DNA of 64,000 nucleotides. Source: Bacteroidota bacterium (lineage in GTDB: Bacteria; Bacteroidota; Bacteroidia; Chitinophagales; Chitinophagaceae). Position numbers and translations under genes: made by a program. The notes beneath the pieces were generated by a model, which had not been told where the DNA came from, searched no databases, and saw nothing but the letters and a program-made list of their open reading frames with translations. The DNA is taken from assembly GCA_018267915.1 (NCBI GenBank), contig JAFDXN010000060.1, positions 434,001 through 498,000 of the forward strand. The letters run 5' to 3'. Shown piece by piece: positions 8,123 through 14,930 of the stretch (positions are counted from its first letter, which is position 1; every line of letters starts with the position of its first letter).

Positions 8123-9118
8123 ATGAGACCTCCAAAAGAACAACAGCAAGAGCAAGCAAGAGAGCTCTTCTTCCAGTCCGACCTCACCAGGTCCCAGATC
8201 GCCGAGCAAGTCGGCGTCAGCGAAAAAACCATTTACCTATGGACCAAAGAAGGCGACTGGCGAAAACTAAAGTCCGCCAGCCGCCTCATGCCCTCCATGA
8301 TCGTCGAGCACTTCTATTCACAGATACAGGAACTCAACGACAACATCCGCAGCCGCGAACCCGGCCACAGGTTCCCCACCGTTCAGGAAGCAGAGGTCTT
8401 CCGAAAGCTCGTCCTCACCGCCGAGCGGCTGAAGAAAAAGCAAACACGAGGCGAATACTCAGAGATGTTCCAGAAGTTCATGCAGTGGCTCCTCCCGCAA
8501 AACGAAGAGCACCTGAAACTCTTTACCAACTATGCCAACTCCTTCCTCACGCAATCCGCCATCCACGGCTTCCACCCCTACGACATAGAATACGGAACAG
8601 AAGAGCAAATTCCCCCCTTGAGGGGGGACAGCTCGGAATCGACGAATGTTGATTCTGAGCAGGGGGATGTCGGGCTGAGTCCTGCAACCGGGCACGATCA
8701 CTGCACCTTACAAAACGAAGTCACCCCTTCTCCACTTGTGGAGAAGGGGCCGGGGGATGAGGCCAAACAGGAAATAACAGGAAATAACTCCGATCAATCA
8801 TACGACCTCACAGTCAACGTTTTAAGCAATGGAACAGCCACTGAACAGGAAAAAACTCCCCAACAGGAAATGGGAAACAACCAGGAGTTTCCCCTCTTGG
8901 GAGGGGACAGTTCTGAAGAGGCGAATGCCGGTTCAGAACAGGGGTGTGTTAAGTTGAGGAAAGCACCGCGGCCGGATCAAGGAACAGAAGTCGGCTACCT
9001 CGGCCAAAAACAAGACATCGACCCGAACGGAATTAAAACAATAGAATACAAACCCGACGACACCATCCAAAAGTTCTCCATCGGCGACGCCATCTATTAC
9101 ATAAAAAAGAAAGAATGA
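8123..9118 (+). CDS. Terminase-small-subunit-like HTH protein with in-frame repeat insertions
   Basis: 331 residues from the ATG at 8123 (MRPPKEQQQ). Residues 8-45 form a helix-turn-helix (LTRSQIAEQVGVSEKTIYLW followed by TKEGDW), as in the gpP/Terminase_5 type of phage terminase small subunits and related Bacteroidota proteins. A helical region follows to about residue 155 (HPYDIEYG). Residues 160-300 are low-complexity and polar: here the DNA carries three palindromic repeat insertions (8611-8670, 8724-8760, 8890-8950) that all keep the frame open. The last 30 residues look like normal protein again. No large terminase, portal or capsid gene is nearby, so this is either a phage remnant or a stand-alone chromosomal DNA-binding protein of this family. 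Confidence 0.65.
   Translation: MRPPKEQQQEQARELFFQSDLTRSQIAEQVGVSEKTIYLWTKEGDWRKLKSASRLMPSMIVEHFYSQIQELNDNIRSREPGHRFPTVQEAEVFRKLVLTAERLKKKQTRGEYSEMFQKFMQWLLPQNEEHLKLFTNYANSFLTQSAIHGFHPYDIEYGTEEQIPPLRGDSSESTNVDSEQGDVGLSPATGHDHCTLQNEVTPSPLVEKGPGDEAKQEITGNNSDQSYDLTVNVLSNGTATEQEKTPQQEMGNNQEFPLLGGDSSEEANAGSEQGCVKLRKAPRPDQGTEVGYLGQKQDIDPNGIKTIEYKPDDTIQKFSIGDAIYYIKKKE
8611..8670. repeat. Palindromic repeat A, in frame within the terminase-like gene
   Basis: Hairpin 1: TCCCCCC-TTGA-GGGGGGA (8611-8628). Hairpin 2: GCTCGGAATC, 10-nt loop, GATTCTGAGC (8631-8660), one G-T wobble. Then AGGGGGATGT. It encodes part of PPLRGDSSESTNVDSEQGD. Copy B is at 8890. Confidence 0.8.
8724..8760. repeat. Palindromic repeat of a second type, in frame within the terminase-like gene
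   Basis: CCCCTTCTCCA-CTTG-TGGAGAAGGGG (8724-8749) is a perfect 11-bp stem, followed by CCGGGGGATGA. It encodes TPSPLVEKGPGDEA, a peptide that arises wherever this common bacterial repeat is read in this frame. Confidence 0.75.
8890..8950. repeat. Palindromic repeat B, in frame within the terminase-like gene
   Basis: Diverged copy of repeat A. Hairpin 1: TCCCCTC-TTGG-GAGGGGA (8890-8907). Hairpin 2: GTTCTGAA, 14-nt loop, TTCAGAAC (8910-8939). Then AGGGGTGTGT. Both stems stay paired although several bases changed relative to copy A. Same reading frame as A, giving FPLLGGDSSEEANAGSEQG. Confidence 0.8.
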
Positions 9119-9124
9119 GACCGT

Positions 9125-9655
9125 CTAATTCCCCGACTTCAACTGCTTCTGCAGGTCTGGCTCTATCATCTCGATAGCCTGGTACTTACCCATGATCTTG
9201 CCATCGGGGCCAATGAGCAGCGACTGCGGAATGAACTCAACACCATAAGTAGATGCGGCCGAAGAGCGCCAACCCCCAAGGTCGCTGATATGGTAGGGCC
9301 ATACAAGACCATCCTGCTGAATAGCCTTGATCCATGCGCCCTTATCCTGGTCCAGCGACACGCTCACGATAATAAAACCTTTTTTGGTGTTCTTGAATTT
9401 CTTGTCGCTGTAGCGTTTGTAGAGTTCCACCACTTTAGGGCTTGCCAGGCGGCAGGGGTGGCACCATGAGGCCCAGAAGTCGAGCAGCACGATCTTGCCT
9501 TTGATGAGGGTGCTCAGCTTCACGTCTTTGCCGGCCGTGTCCTTTAGCGTAATGTCAGGGACCACCTGGCCAACTTTCATTTTGGTGTTCTCATATTGTG
9601 CGCTGGCAGTGAATACGGCGCAGGCGAGTATCAGCGTAGCAAGTATTTGTTTCAT
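9125..9655 (-). CDS. TlpA-like thioredoxin-family protein, periplasmic
   Basis: 176 residues with a cleavable signal peptide (MKQILATLILACAVFTASAQ). The thioredoxin fold has the redox motif WCHPC at residues 64-68 inside LLDFWASWCHPCRLASP, typical of TlpA/ResA-like thiol-disulfide oxidoreductases, and a PQSLLIGPDGKI segment with the cis-proline loop near residue 146. It should reduce or exchange disulfides in the periplasm; the partner is unknown, although a CcmB gene of cytochrome c assembly lies 6 kb away. It ends 6 bp past the terminase-like gene, converging with it. A TAACTTTA -7-like element is at 9679-9686. Confidence 0.88.
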   Translation of the reverse strand: MKQILATLILACAVFTASAQYENTKMKVGQVVPDITLKDTAGKDVKLSTLIKGKIVLLDFWASWCHPCRLASPKVVELYKRYSDKKFKNTKKGFIIVSVSLDQDKGAWIKAIQQDGLVWPYHISDLGGWRSSAASTYGVEFIPQSLLIGPDGKIMGKYQAIEMIEPDLQKQLKSGN

Positions 9656-9717
9656 TATTGTGTAAGTGTAGAAAGGAGTAAAGTTAAGGGGATAATATGC
9701 AAATAAACAAATGGCAG

Positions 9718-10479
9718 CTAAATAGTTATAGTAAGCCCGTCGTAAGCAAGGTGCATACCCTCGGGCAGGCTTGCCTCTACTTCGGCATGCAGGCCCAGCT
9801 GGTGGCTGATGTGCGTGAAGTAGGTATTCTTAGCGCCCACTTCTTTGGCGATCTCTATGGCCTCGGCAAGGGTGTAGTGGCTTATATGCTCGCTATGGCG
9901 CAGGGCATTGATGACGAAGGCTTTGCTGCCGCGGATCTTGTCGAGTTCGGCAGGGGCAATGTAGTTGGCATCGGTGATATAAGTGAAGTCGCCGATGCGG
10001 AAGCCGAAGACCTCCATCTTATAGTGCAGGGTGCGTATCGGTATGATCTCGAGGCCATTGATAGAGAAGGGACTGCCGTCGATGGTGTGGAGATCCACCT
10101 GCGGAATGCCGGGGTAGGGGTCTTCCTCGAAGATATAGGCGAATTCGCGACGCAGCGTCTGTTGCGTGGGTACAGATGCATAGACCTGCATAGCCTGCTT
10201 TTGCAGGTAGTTGTAGGCCCGCACATCGTCGAGCCCGGCAGTATGGTCTTTATGCCCGTGGGTGAAGACCACGGCATCGAGATGGCGCACTCCTGCGCGC
10301 AGCATCTGGTAGCGGAAGTCGGGCCCGGTGTCGATAACAATGCTGGCCTCCGGCGTATGCACATACACCGAAGAGCGCAGGCGGTTATCGCGCGGGTCGG
10401 TGGAGGTGCATACCGGGCAGGTGCAACCTATGAAAGGTACGCCTTGCGAGGTGCCGGTGCCAAGGAATGTGACTTTCAC
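9718..10479 (-). CDS. PhnP-like metallo-beta-lactamase-fold hydrolase
   Basis: 253 residues, cytosolic. The metal-binding motif HGHKDH (H74, H76, D78, H79) is intact, and the N-terminus has GTGTSQGVPFIGCTCPVC with three cysteines (C19, C21, C24), as in the PhnP-type phosphodiesterases that carry an extra zinc. Further metal ligands are likely in ITDANY and THISHQLG near the end. PhnP hydrolyses cyclic phosphate intermediates, but close relatives in Bacteroidota occur without a phosphonate operon, as here, so the substrate is unknown. It begins 4 bp after the stop of the 104-residue gene and is almost certainly co-transcribed with it. Confidence 0.85.
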   Translation of the reverse strand: MKVTFLGTGTSQGVPFIGCTCPVCTSTDPRDNRLRSSVYVHTPEASIVIDTGPDFRYQMLRAGVRHLDAVVFTHGHKDHTAGLDDVRAYNYLQKQAMQVYASVPTQQTLRREFAYIFEEDPYPGIPQVDLHTIDGSPFSINGLEIIPIRTLHYKMEVFGFRIGDFTYITDANYIAPAELDKIRGSKAFVINALRHSEHISHYTLAEAIEIAKEVGAKNTYFTHISHQLGLHAEVEASLPEGMHLAYDGLTITI

Positions 10480-10483
10480 CGGG

Positions 10484-10798
10484 TTAGATATCCATTTCGG
10501 TTTGTGAGCTGGTACCGGTATCGGCAGTGGGCTTTTCGAGGAGTTGCTTATACCATTTCTGCATATCGGTGCTCAGCTCCTCCTCGTTCACATTGATGGT
10601 GGGCAGGATCTCGATAAGCGCATTGATGCGCCCCTCTATCCCCAGGAATTTATTGATAACGGCAACGCGCTTATCCTCCAGCACGCAGTACCCTGAGTTG
10701 AAGGTTCCCTTCTCATAACGGATGATGTAGCGGGCCTCCTCGTAGAGTTGTTCCAGTTTCTTAAGCGTGTTTGGCGTATATTTGAAGCTCATTTGCAA
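10484..10798 (-). CDS. Conserved small protein of unknown function
   Basis: 104 residues; the start is either MQMSFKY (10798) or MSFKY (10792). Mostly helical and charged, with a NKFLGIEGRINALIEILP segment; no signal peptide or membrane helix. I do not recognise a named family. It is the first gene of a two-gene operon with the PhnP-like hydrolase. Its start codon is only 12 bp from the start of the divergent PorT-like gene, so each promoter must lie inside the other gene. Confidence 0.75.
   Translation of the reverse strand: MQMSFKYTPNTLKKLEQLYEEARYIIRYEKGTFNSGYCVLEDKRVAVINKFLGIEGRINALIEILPTINVNEEELSTDMQKWYKQLLEKPTADTGTSSQTEMDI
10777..10784 (+). promoter_or_regulatory. -7 element of the PorT-like gene
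   Basis: TATATTTG, an exact TAnnTTTG match, 26 bp before the ATG at 10811 and inside the 5' end of the divergent gene. Confidence 0.5.
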
Positions 10799-10810
10799 CA
10801 GACGATTTCG

Positions 10811-11515
10811 ATGGCTAAAATTAGAAAAATAAGCGCACTTATCCTCTTTACGGTTGTTTTAGGAGCCATCGGAAGGCGCGCAGGGGCGCAGGAAAGCTGG
10901 TATGTGCACGAGGACCGCACCTTTTACGCGGGCTTTTTGGCCGGGGCTAATTTTACGCAGGTGGATGGTGATGACTTTAAAGGTTATCATAAAGTGGGGG
11001 TGAACGTGGGCGGCATAGTATATGCCCGCCTGGATGAGGAGCACCTGGCAGCAAGTATGGAGATACTATTCTCGCAGAAGGGTGCAAGGGGCACGATACC
11101 CACCACACTTACTCCTAATATCAACGGCTCAAGTATCAGGCAGCAGGCGATAATGAATAACTACCACCTGAATCTGAATTATGCAGAAGTACCCGTGATG
11201 CTGAACTACTTTGACAAGCGTAAAAGCCATTTCGGTGCCGGGCTCTCTTATTCGCAACTGGTGCAGAGCACAGAGAAGTTCACTACAGATGTGGTGCTGA
11301 ACCCGGCCTACGACCAGTATAAATACCCGATGAAGAAGTATGACCTGAACCTGCTGTTATCGGGCAGCCTGCACCTGTGGCAGGGCCTGTTCATGAACCT
11401 GCGCTTTCAATATTCGCTGCTCACTATCCGCAAAGATGTCGACGCCAACCTGGGCCGCCCCAACCAGCAATACAACAATATGTTTACGCTGCGGCTGATG
11501 TATTTGTTTATATAG
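10811..11515 (+). CDS. PorT-like outer-membrane beta-barrel protein
   Basis: 234 residues from the ATG at 10811 (MAKIRKISALILFTVV), which gives a clean signal peptide ending at GAQ. The mature part has alternating aromatic strands (FYAGFLAGANFTQVDGD, YHKVGVNVGGIVYARL, YAEVPVMLNYF, FGAGLSYSQL) and ends in the aromatic strand FTLRLMYLFI, all typical of the porin/PorT-like eight-stranded barrels of Bacteroidota. PorT itself takes part in T9SS, but many paralogues of unknown role exist, so a T9SS function is not claimed. An in-frame upstream extension to 10748 would spoil the signal peptide. Confidence 0.8.
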   Translation: MAKIRKISALILFTVVLGAIGRRAGAQESWYVHEDRTFYAGFLAGANFTQVDGDDFKGYHKVGVNVGGIVYARLDEEHLAASMEILFSQKGARGTIPTTLTPNINGSSIRQQAIMNNYHLNLNYAEVPVMLNYFDKRKSHFGAGLSYSQLVQSTEKFTTDVVLNPAYDQYKYPMKKYDLNLLLSGSLHLWQGLFMNLRFQYSLLTIRKDVDANLGRPNQQYNNMFTLRLMYLFI

Positions 11516-11543
11516 AAGCCCTCCCGGCCTTCCTAAAAGGAGA

Positions 11544-12848
11544 TTATTTGGTCTCAAGTATCTTTTGTGCTGTTTCTTTTCCGCTGGCTAATGCTGCCTC
11601 TACGAGACCCATATCGCCTATATGGAATGACTCACCTGCAAAGTAGATCGTATCACCGATGGGGGCGCTGAGCAGTTCGCGGGCTTGTTTGGATTCAACT
11701 GTGTCGTAGCCATAGGAGCCAAGGATATAGGGCTGTGCTGTCCAGTTGGCAATGTGAGATGCGACCAGACGCTCCTGTATAAAAGATGGCGCCAGCTGAA
11801 AGATATTTGCCAGCGCGGCGATGGCGATGTGCAGTATCTCCTCGTCGGTTTTATCTTTCATGGCTGCGGCTTTGGGGCCACCGAGCCAGCCTGTGAGCAA
11901 ACCATTTTCAACAGGATGCTGAGTCCACCATGTGGGGATGGCCTCACGGGAGAAAAAGAAAGATGCATTTTCAAGGCTTCTGCCCGCCAGTTGTTCTACC
12001 TGTTCGCTGCGCCATATGGGCTCGCTGAAGGCCAGTAGTATTTTAAGCACAGCACCCATACCCAGCTTTTGCATAGCGGCGCGCTGCTCTATTATTTCAG
12101 GGCTAAACGAGATGAAGTCGGGATGGCTGCTATCAAGCTGCAATATCGAAACAGGTACCACGACGATCAATTTAGAAGCAGTGTATCTCTTGCCGTTGGC
12201 GGTAGCCGTAACCTGGCCGGCGTGCCACTCAATGGAGATAACAGGTGTGCCGGTAAGTATAGTGCTGCCGCGCTGCTCTATTTGCGCAGCGAGATAATCA
12301 GTCAGCGCGCTGTAACCCTTATCGATGCGGTATTGGGCCTCGAAATCCTCCTCCTGCCATTCGTCGCGCAGGGCAAAAGCACTGGCGCGGCTAATGTCGG
12401 CAGTATCGAAACCCTCTGCAAATGCTATGACGGATTCCCTCATAGTGTGGTATTGCGGTCCGTTGAAATTGGCATCGAGGAAGTCGCCGATGCTCATGTC
12501 CTGCTCCAGCTCGTTTAGTTTTTGCATCAGCGTGTCCCAATGCTCGATGAACTGGTCCTCCTGCGTAAGCTTGCCATTCTCTGCCTGCCACATTTCGCCG
12601 CCGGTTTTGTGATAGGTTATGCCGGCCTCTTTTAGCAGGCCAAGTGTATGCGGAAGCTTGCCATGCACAAACTCTGCACCCAACTCTGCATATGTATCGC
12701 CCGCAAAACCAGTGATAGTATGTATGCGGCCGCCGGTGAGCGTGCGGGCCTCGAGCACGAGTACTTTTTTGCCTGCTTTGCTTAGCTCATATGCGGCTCT
12801 TAATCCTGCTGCGCCGGCGCCAATTACCAAAATATCGGGCTGATCCAT
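11544..12848 (-). CDS. Flavin amine oxidase (FAD-dependent)
   Basis: 434 residues from the ATG at 12848 (MDQPDILVIG). The FAD-binding GAGAAG motif is at residues 10-15, followed by VLVLEARTLTGGRI (residues about 30-43). The C-terminal FAD motif IYFAGESFHIGDMGLVEAALASG is intact, as in monoamine and polyamine oxidases. The reaction is oxidation of an amine with release of H2O2, probably in the cytosol since there is no signal peptide; the substrate is not evident. It converges with the PorT-like gene. A well-formed promoter (TTG at 12894-12896, 17 bp, TACTTTTG at 12869-12876) lies upstream, next to the phased repeats at 12904-12975. Confidence 0.9.
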   Translation of the reverse strand: MDQPDILVIGAGAAGLRAAYELSKAGKKVLVLEARTLTGGRIHTITGFAGDTYAELGAEFVHGKLPHTLGLLKEAGITYHKTGGEMWQAENGKLTQEDQFIEHWDTLMQKLNELEQDMSIGDFLDANFNGPQYHTMRESVIAFAEGFDTADISRASAFALRDEWQEEDFEAQYRIDKGYSALTDYLAAQIEQRGSTILTGTPVISIEWHAGQVTATANGKRYTASKLIVVVPVSILQLDSSHPDFISFSPEIIEQRAAMQKLGMGAVLKILLAFSEPIWRSEQVEQLAGRSLENASFFFSREAIPTWWTQHPVENGLLTGWLGGPKAAAMKDKTDEEILHIAIAALANIFQLAPSFIQERLVASHIANWTAQPYILGSYGYDTVESKQARELLSAPIGDTIYFAGESFHIGDMGLVEAALASGKETAQKILETK

Positions 12849-12868
12849 TTCTATTATTTGATTGCGAT

Positions 12869-12896
12869 CAAAAGTAAATAAATGTACCAAGCCCAA
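12869..12896 (-). promoter_or_regulatory. Promoter of the amine oxidase gene
   Basis: Minus strand TTG (12896-12894), 17-bp spacer, TACTTTTG (12876-12869): both Bacteroidota promoter elements at good spacing, 20 bp before the ATG. Confidence 0.65.
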
Positions 12897-12903
12897 TGGA
12901 AAT

Positions 12904-12975
12904 ACTCCCCAACATTTGTGGCATACTCCTCAACTTTCATTGAAACTCCCCAACAATGCGCCTATTCTCCTCAAT
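12904..12975. promoter_or_regulatory. Array of four phased repeats, possible LytTR-type operator
   Basis: Four copies of ACTCCYCAAC-like sequence begin at 12904 (ACTCCCCAAC), 12925 (ACTCCTCAAC), 12945 (ACTCCCCAAC) and about 12966 (TCTCCTCAAT): spacing of 20-21 bp, two helical turns. On the minus strand they read AATGTTGGG, AAAGTTGAG, ATTGTTGGG and ATAATTGAG, which match the LytTR consensus [TA][AC][CA]GTTN[AG][TG] at 8, 9, 7 and about 7 of 9 positions. The array sits between the amine oxidase promoter and the mini-gene promoter, and a LytTR response regulator is encoded 1.3 kb downstream. Confidence 0.6.
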
Positions 12976-12977
12976 TA

Positions 12978-13009
12978 TTTGCAAGGCCATTTTACGTTTA
13001 TAATCTTTG
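12978..13009 (+). promoter_or_regulatory. Promoter of the 25-codon mini-gene
   Basis: TTTG (12978-12981), 20 bp, then AATCTTTG (13002-13009), one mismatch to TAnnTTTG. The G is only 11 bp before the ATG at 13020, so the mRNA would be nearly leaderless. The fourth phased repeat ends 2-3 bp upstream of the -33 element, a position fit for an activator. Confidence 0.55.
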
Positions 13010-13019
13010 TGGTGTGCTA

Positions 13020-13097
13020 ATGATACAGCACACAAAAAACAGAAAAGTCAGGCGCCTTAAACAAGTGCTGAAACATAAAAAGACTGAAGTTTTTTAA
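13020..13097 (+). CDS. Mini-gene for a 25-residue, strongly basic peptide
   Basis: ATG to TAA, 25 residues, starting MIQHTKNRKVRRLK and ending KKTEVF. Ten residues are Lys or Arg and only one is acidic. There is no hydrophobic signal, so it would stay in the cytosol and could bind RNA, the ribosome or DNA. A promoter ends 11 bp upstream and an excellent terminator lies 60 bp downstream, so the gene forms its own transcription unit of about 170 nt. I do not recognise the family; very short basic ribosomal proteins exist in Bacteroidota and are one possibility, a regulatory peptide or a small RNA with a chance reading frame are others. Confidence 0.5.
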   Translation: MIQHTKNRKVRRLKQVLKHKKTEVF

Positions 13098-13156
13098 GGT
13101 GGTAAAGATGGAGTATAGGGGTATTCTCCAATAGTGTAAGTAAGAGGTACAGGTAT

Positions 13157-13191
13157 GGCCATTTTGTTTTCACAAAATGGCCTTTTTCTTT
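13157..13191 (+). terminator. Rho-independent terminator after the mini-gene
   Basis: GGCCATTTTGT-TTTC-ACAAAATGGCC (perfect 11-bp stem, 13157-13182) followed by TTTTTCTTT. It separates the mini-gene from the two-component operon. Confidence 0.9.
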
Positions 13192-13231
13192 CCGGCAATT
13201 CAGCTATTTCGACTATATTAATGCTCAGAAA

Positions 13232-14239
13232 ATGAAGAAGAAAGGCCTAATAGCTGCTATACATGTGTTTGCATGGCTGGCGTTCCTGTCGCTGCCAACG
13301 GCATTTAAGCCCCACATGCCCGGGATGCCGCAGGAGAGCGTGCTGCAGGATATGATGCACCCGCACAGGTGGGCGAATGCACTGTTCCTCATCCTGTTCT
13401 TCTATTATAACTACTATATCATCATCCTCAAGTACTACTTCAGGAAAGACTATGTGTTCTTCGCAGCTACGCTGGCGCTGTGCTGCGGTATTTTCATAGG
13501 AATTAACTACCTCACAGCAGCCTACTCGCCCTATAACAGCGGGCACGGTGGTTTCGGGGTGTTTGGGCCGGGGTATAATGTGTACATGTTCATCATTACG
13601 TTCATCTTTTCGTTTGCGCTGAGCTTTTATAACCAGTGGCGCATAACGAGCGAAGAGAAGCTGAACACGGAGATATCTTTCCTCAAAGCACAGATCAACC
13701 CGCACTTTTTGTTCAATACGCTGAATAGTATCTATTCGCTGGCGCTGACGAAATCGGACTATACGCCGGAGGCAATCGTAAAGTTGTCCGGGATGATGCG
13801 CTATACGATCAGTGAGGCGCACCAGGATAAAGTGTCGCTAACTAAAGAGCTGACCTATATTACTAACTACGTGGAGCTCCAAAGGCTGCGTATGACGCAG
13901 CGGGTACGCATCAGCTACGAGGTGAAAATAGGCACGCAGGCCGACCTGGAGATAGCGCCGTTCATCCTGATTCCGTTCATCGAAAATGCGTTCAAGTATG
14001 GTGTGAGCACGGAGGAATATTCTGACATCATAATAGCTATAGACGTGACGGAAGACGACTTGCTGATGCAGGTATCTAACAGTAAAGTGTTTGTGAAGCC
14101 GGATAAGGATATGGGCGTGGGCCTGGGTATCACCAATACCAGGCACCGGCTGAAGCTGCTATACCCGCACAGCCACGCCATAACTGTAACGGACGACCCT
14201 AAAAATTTCAGTGTTTCTTTGTATCTTAATCTTCAATGA
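13232..14239 (+). CDS. LytS/YehU-type sensor histidine kinase
   Basis: 335 residues. Four membrane helices (about residues 6-24, 48-68, 74-95 and 116-135) are followed by a PF06580-type kinase core: phosphoacceptor H158 in LKAQINPHFLFNTLNSIYSL, N-box PFIENAFKYG near 248-257 and G-box GVGLGITNTRHRL near 295. Such kinases have no periplasmic sensor domain and pair with LytTR regulators. The stop overlaps the start of the regulator gene by 4 bp (ATGA), so the two are translationally coupled. Upstream are the mini-gene terminator and a stretch of 40 bp that must hold its promoter, though no strong -7 element was seen (TATTTCGA at about 13205). Confidence 0.93.
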   Translation: MKKKGLIAAIHVFAWLAFLSLPTAFKPHMPGMPQESVLQDMMHPHRWANALFLILFFYYNYYIIILKYYFRKDYVFFAATLALCCGIFIGINYLTAAYSPYNSGHGGFGVFGPGYNVYMFIITFIFSFALSFYNQWRITSEEKLNTEISFLKAQINPHFLFNTLNSIYSLALTKSDYTPEAIVKLSGMMRYTISEAHQDKVSLTKELTYITNYVELQRLRMTQRVRISYEVKIGTQADLEIAPFILIPFIENAFKYGVSTEEYSDIIIAIDVTEDDLLMQVSNSKVFVKPDKDMGVGLGITNTRHRLKLLYPHSHAITVTDDPKNFSVSLYLNLQ

Positions 14240-14928
14240 TAACTGCAGTAGCAATAGATGATGAGCCACTGGCGCTCGATGTGATCAAGGCATTTTGTGA
14301 GCGTGCCTCGGTGGTGACGCTCGTACGCACGTTTACCGACACTAAGGAGGCGCTTAAATATTTGCAAAGGAATCCCGTGGACCTGCTGTTCCTGGACATC
14401 AGGATGCCGGCCATGAGCGGAATAGAATTTTACAAGCAGTTGCCCACGGATACTATGGCCATCTTCACGACGGCATATAGTGAGTATGCGGTGGAGGGCT
14501 TTAACCTGAATGCGATAGACTACCTGCTAAAGCCATTCGAATACGAGCGGTTTAAGAAGGCTGTTGATAAGGCCAACGAATACCATGCAGCGCTGAATGT
14601 GAGGGATAGCGTGTCGCAACAATACCTGTATATACGTGCTGATTACAGCATCATGAAGATCGCGTTCACAGATATACAGTATATAGAGGGGCTTGATAAC
14701 TACCTGAAGATACACTTGCTGGACCAGAAGCCAATAGTGGCGCGCATGAGTATGAAAGCAATGGCGGAGAAGCTACCTGAAAATGAATTTGTGCGCGTAC
14801 ACCGCTCCTACATCATACCGTTCAGCAAGGTGACGGCGGTGCGCAATAAGATCATCCACCTGGGTGACATACAGATACCTATCGGGTCGAACTACGTGGA
14901 TGTGGTGTCGGACCTGTTTAACGGTTAG
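14236..14928 (+). CDS. LytR/AlgR-type response regulator (receiver + LytTR)
   Basis: 230 residues. Receiver domain at residues 1-120 with acidic pocket DDE (8-10), phosphoacceptor D54 in LLFLDIRMPAMSG and the conserved K in YLLKPF. A LytTR DNA-binding domain follows from about 128 (YLYIRADYSIMKIAF..., ...EFVRVHRSYIIPFSKV...). LytTR domains bind paired 9-bp direct repeats about 21 bp apart, the same period as the array at 12904-12975, so that array is a plausible target. Ends 2 bp before the convergent ChaN-like gene. Confidence 0.94.
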   Translation: MITAVAIDDEPLALDVIKAFCERASVVTLVRTFTDTKEALKYLQRNPVDLLFLDIRMPAMSGIEFYKQLPTDTMAIFTTAYSEYAVEGFNLNAIDYLLKPFEYERFKKAVDKANEYHAALNVRDSVSQQYLYIRADYSIMKIAFTDIQYIEGLDNYLKIHLLDQKPIVARMSMKAMAEKLPENEFVRVHRSYIIPFSKVTAVRNKIIHLGDIQIPIGSNYVDVVSDLFNG

Positions 14929-14930
14929 GT

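Noticed and set aside
9697..10596. 299-codon plus-strand frame opposite the PhnP-like gene
   Set aside because: The minus strand carries intact HGHKDH and cysteine motifs; the plus frame has no family signature.
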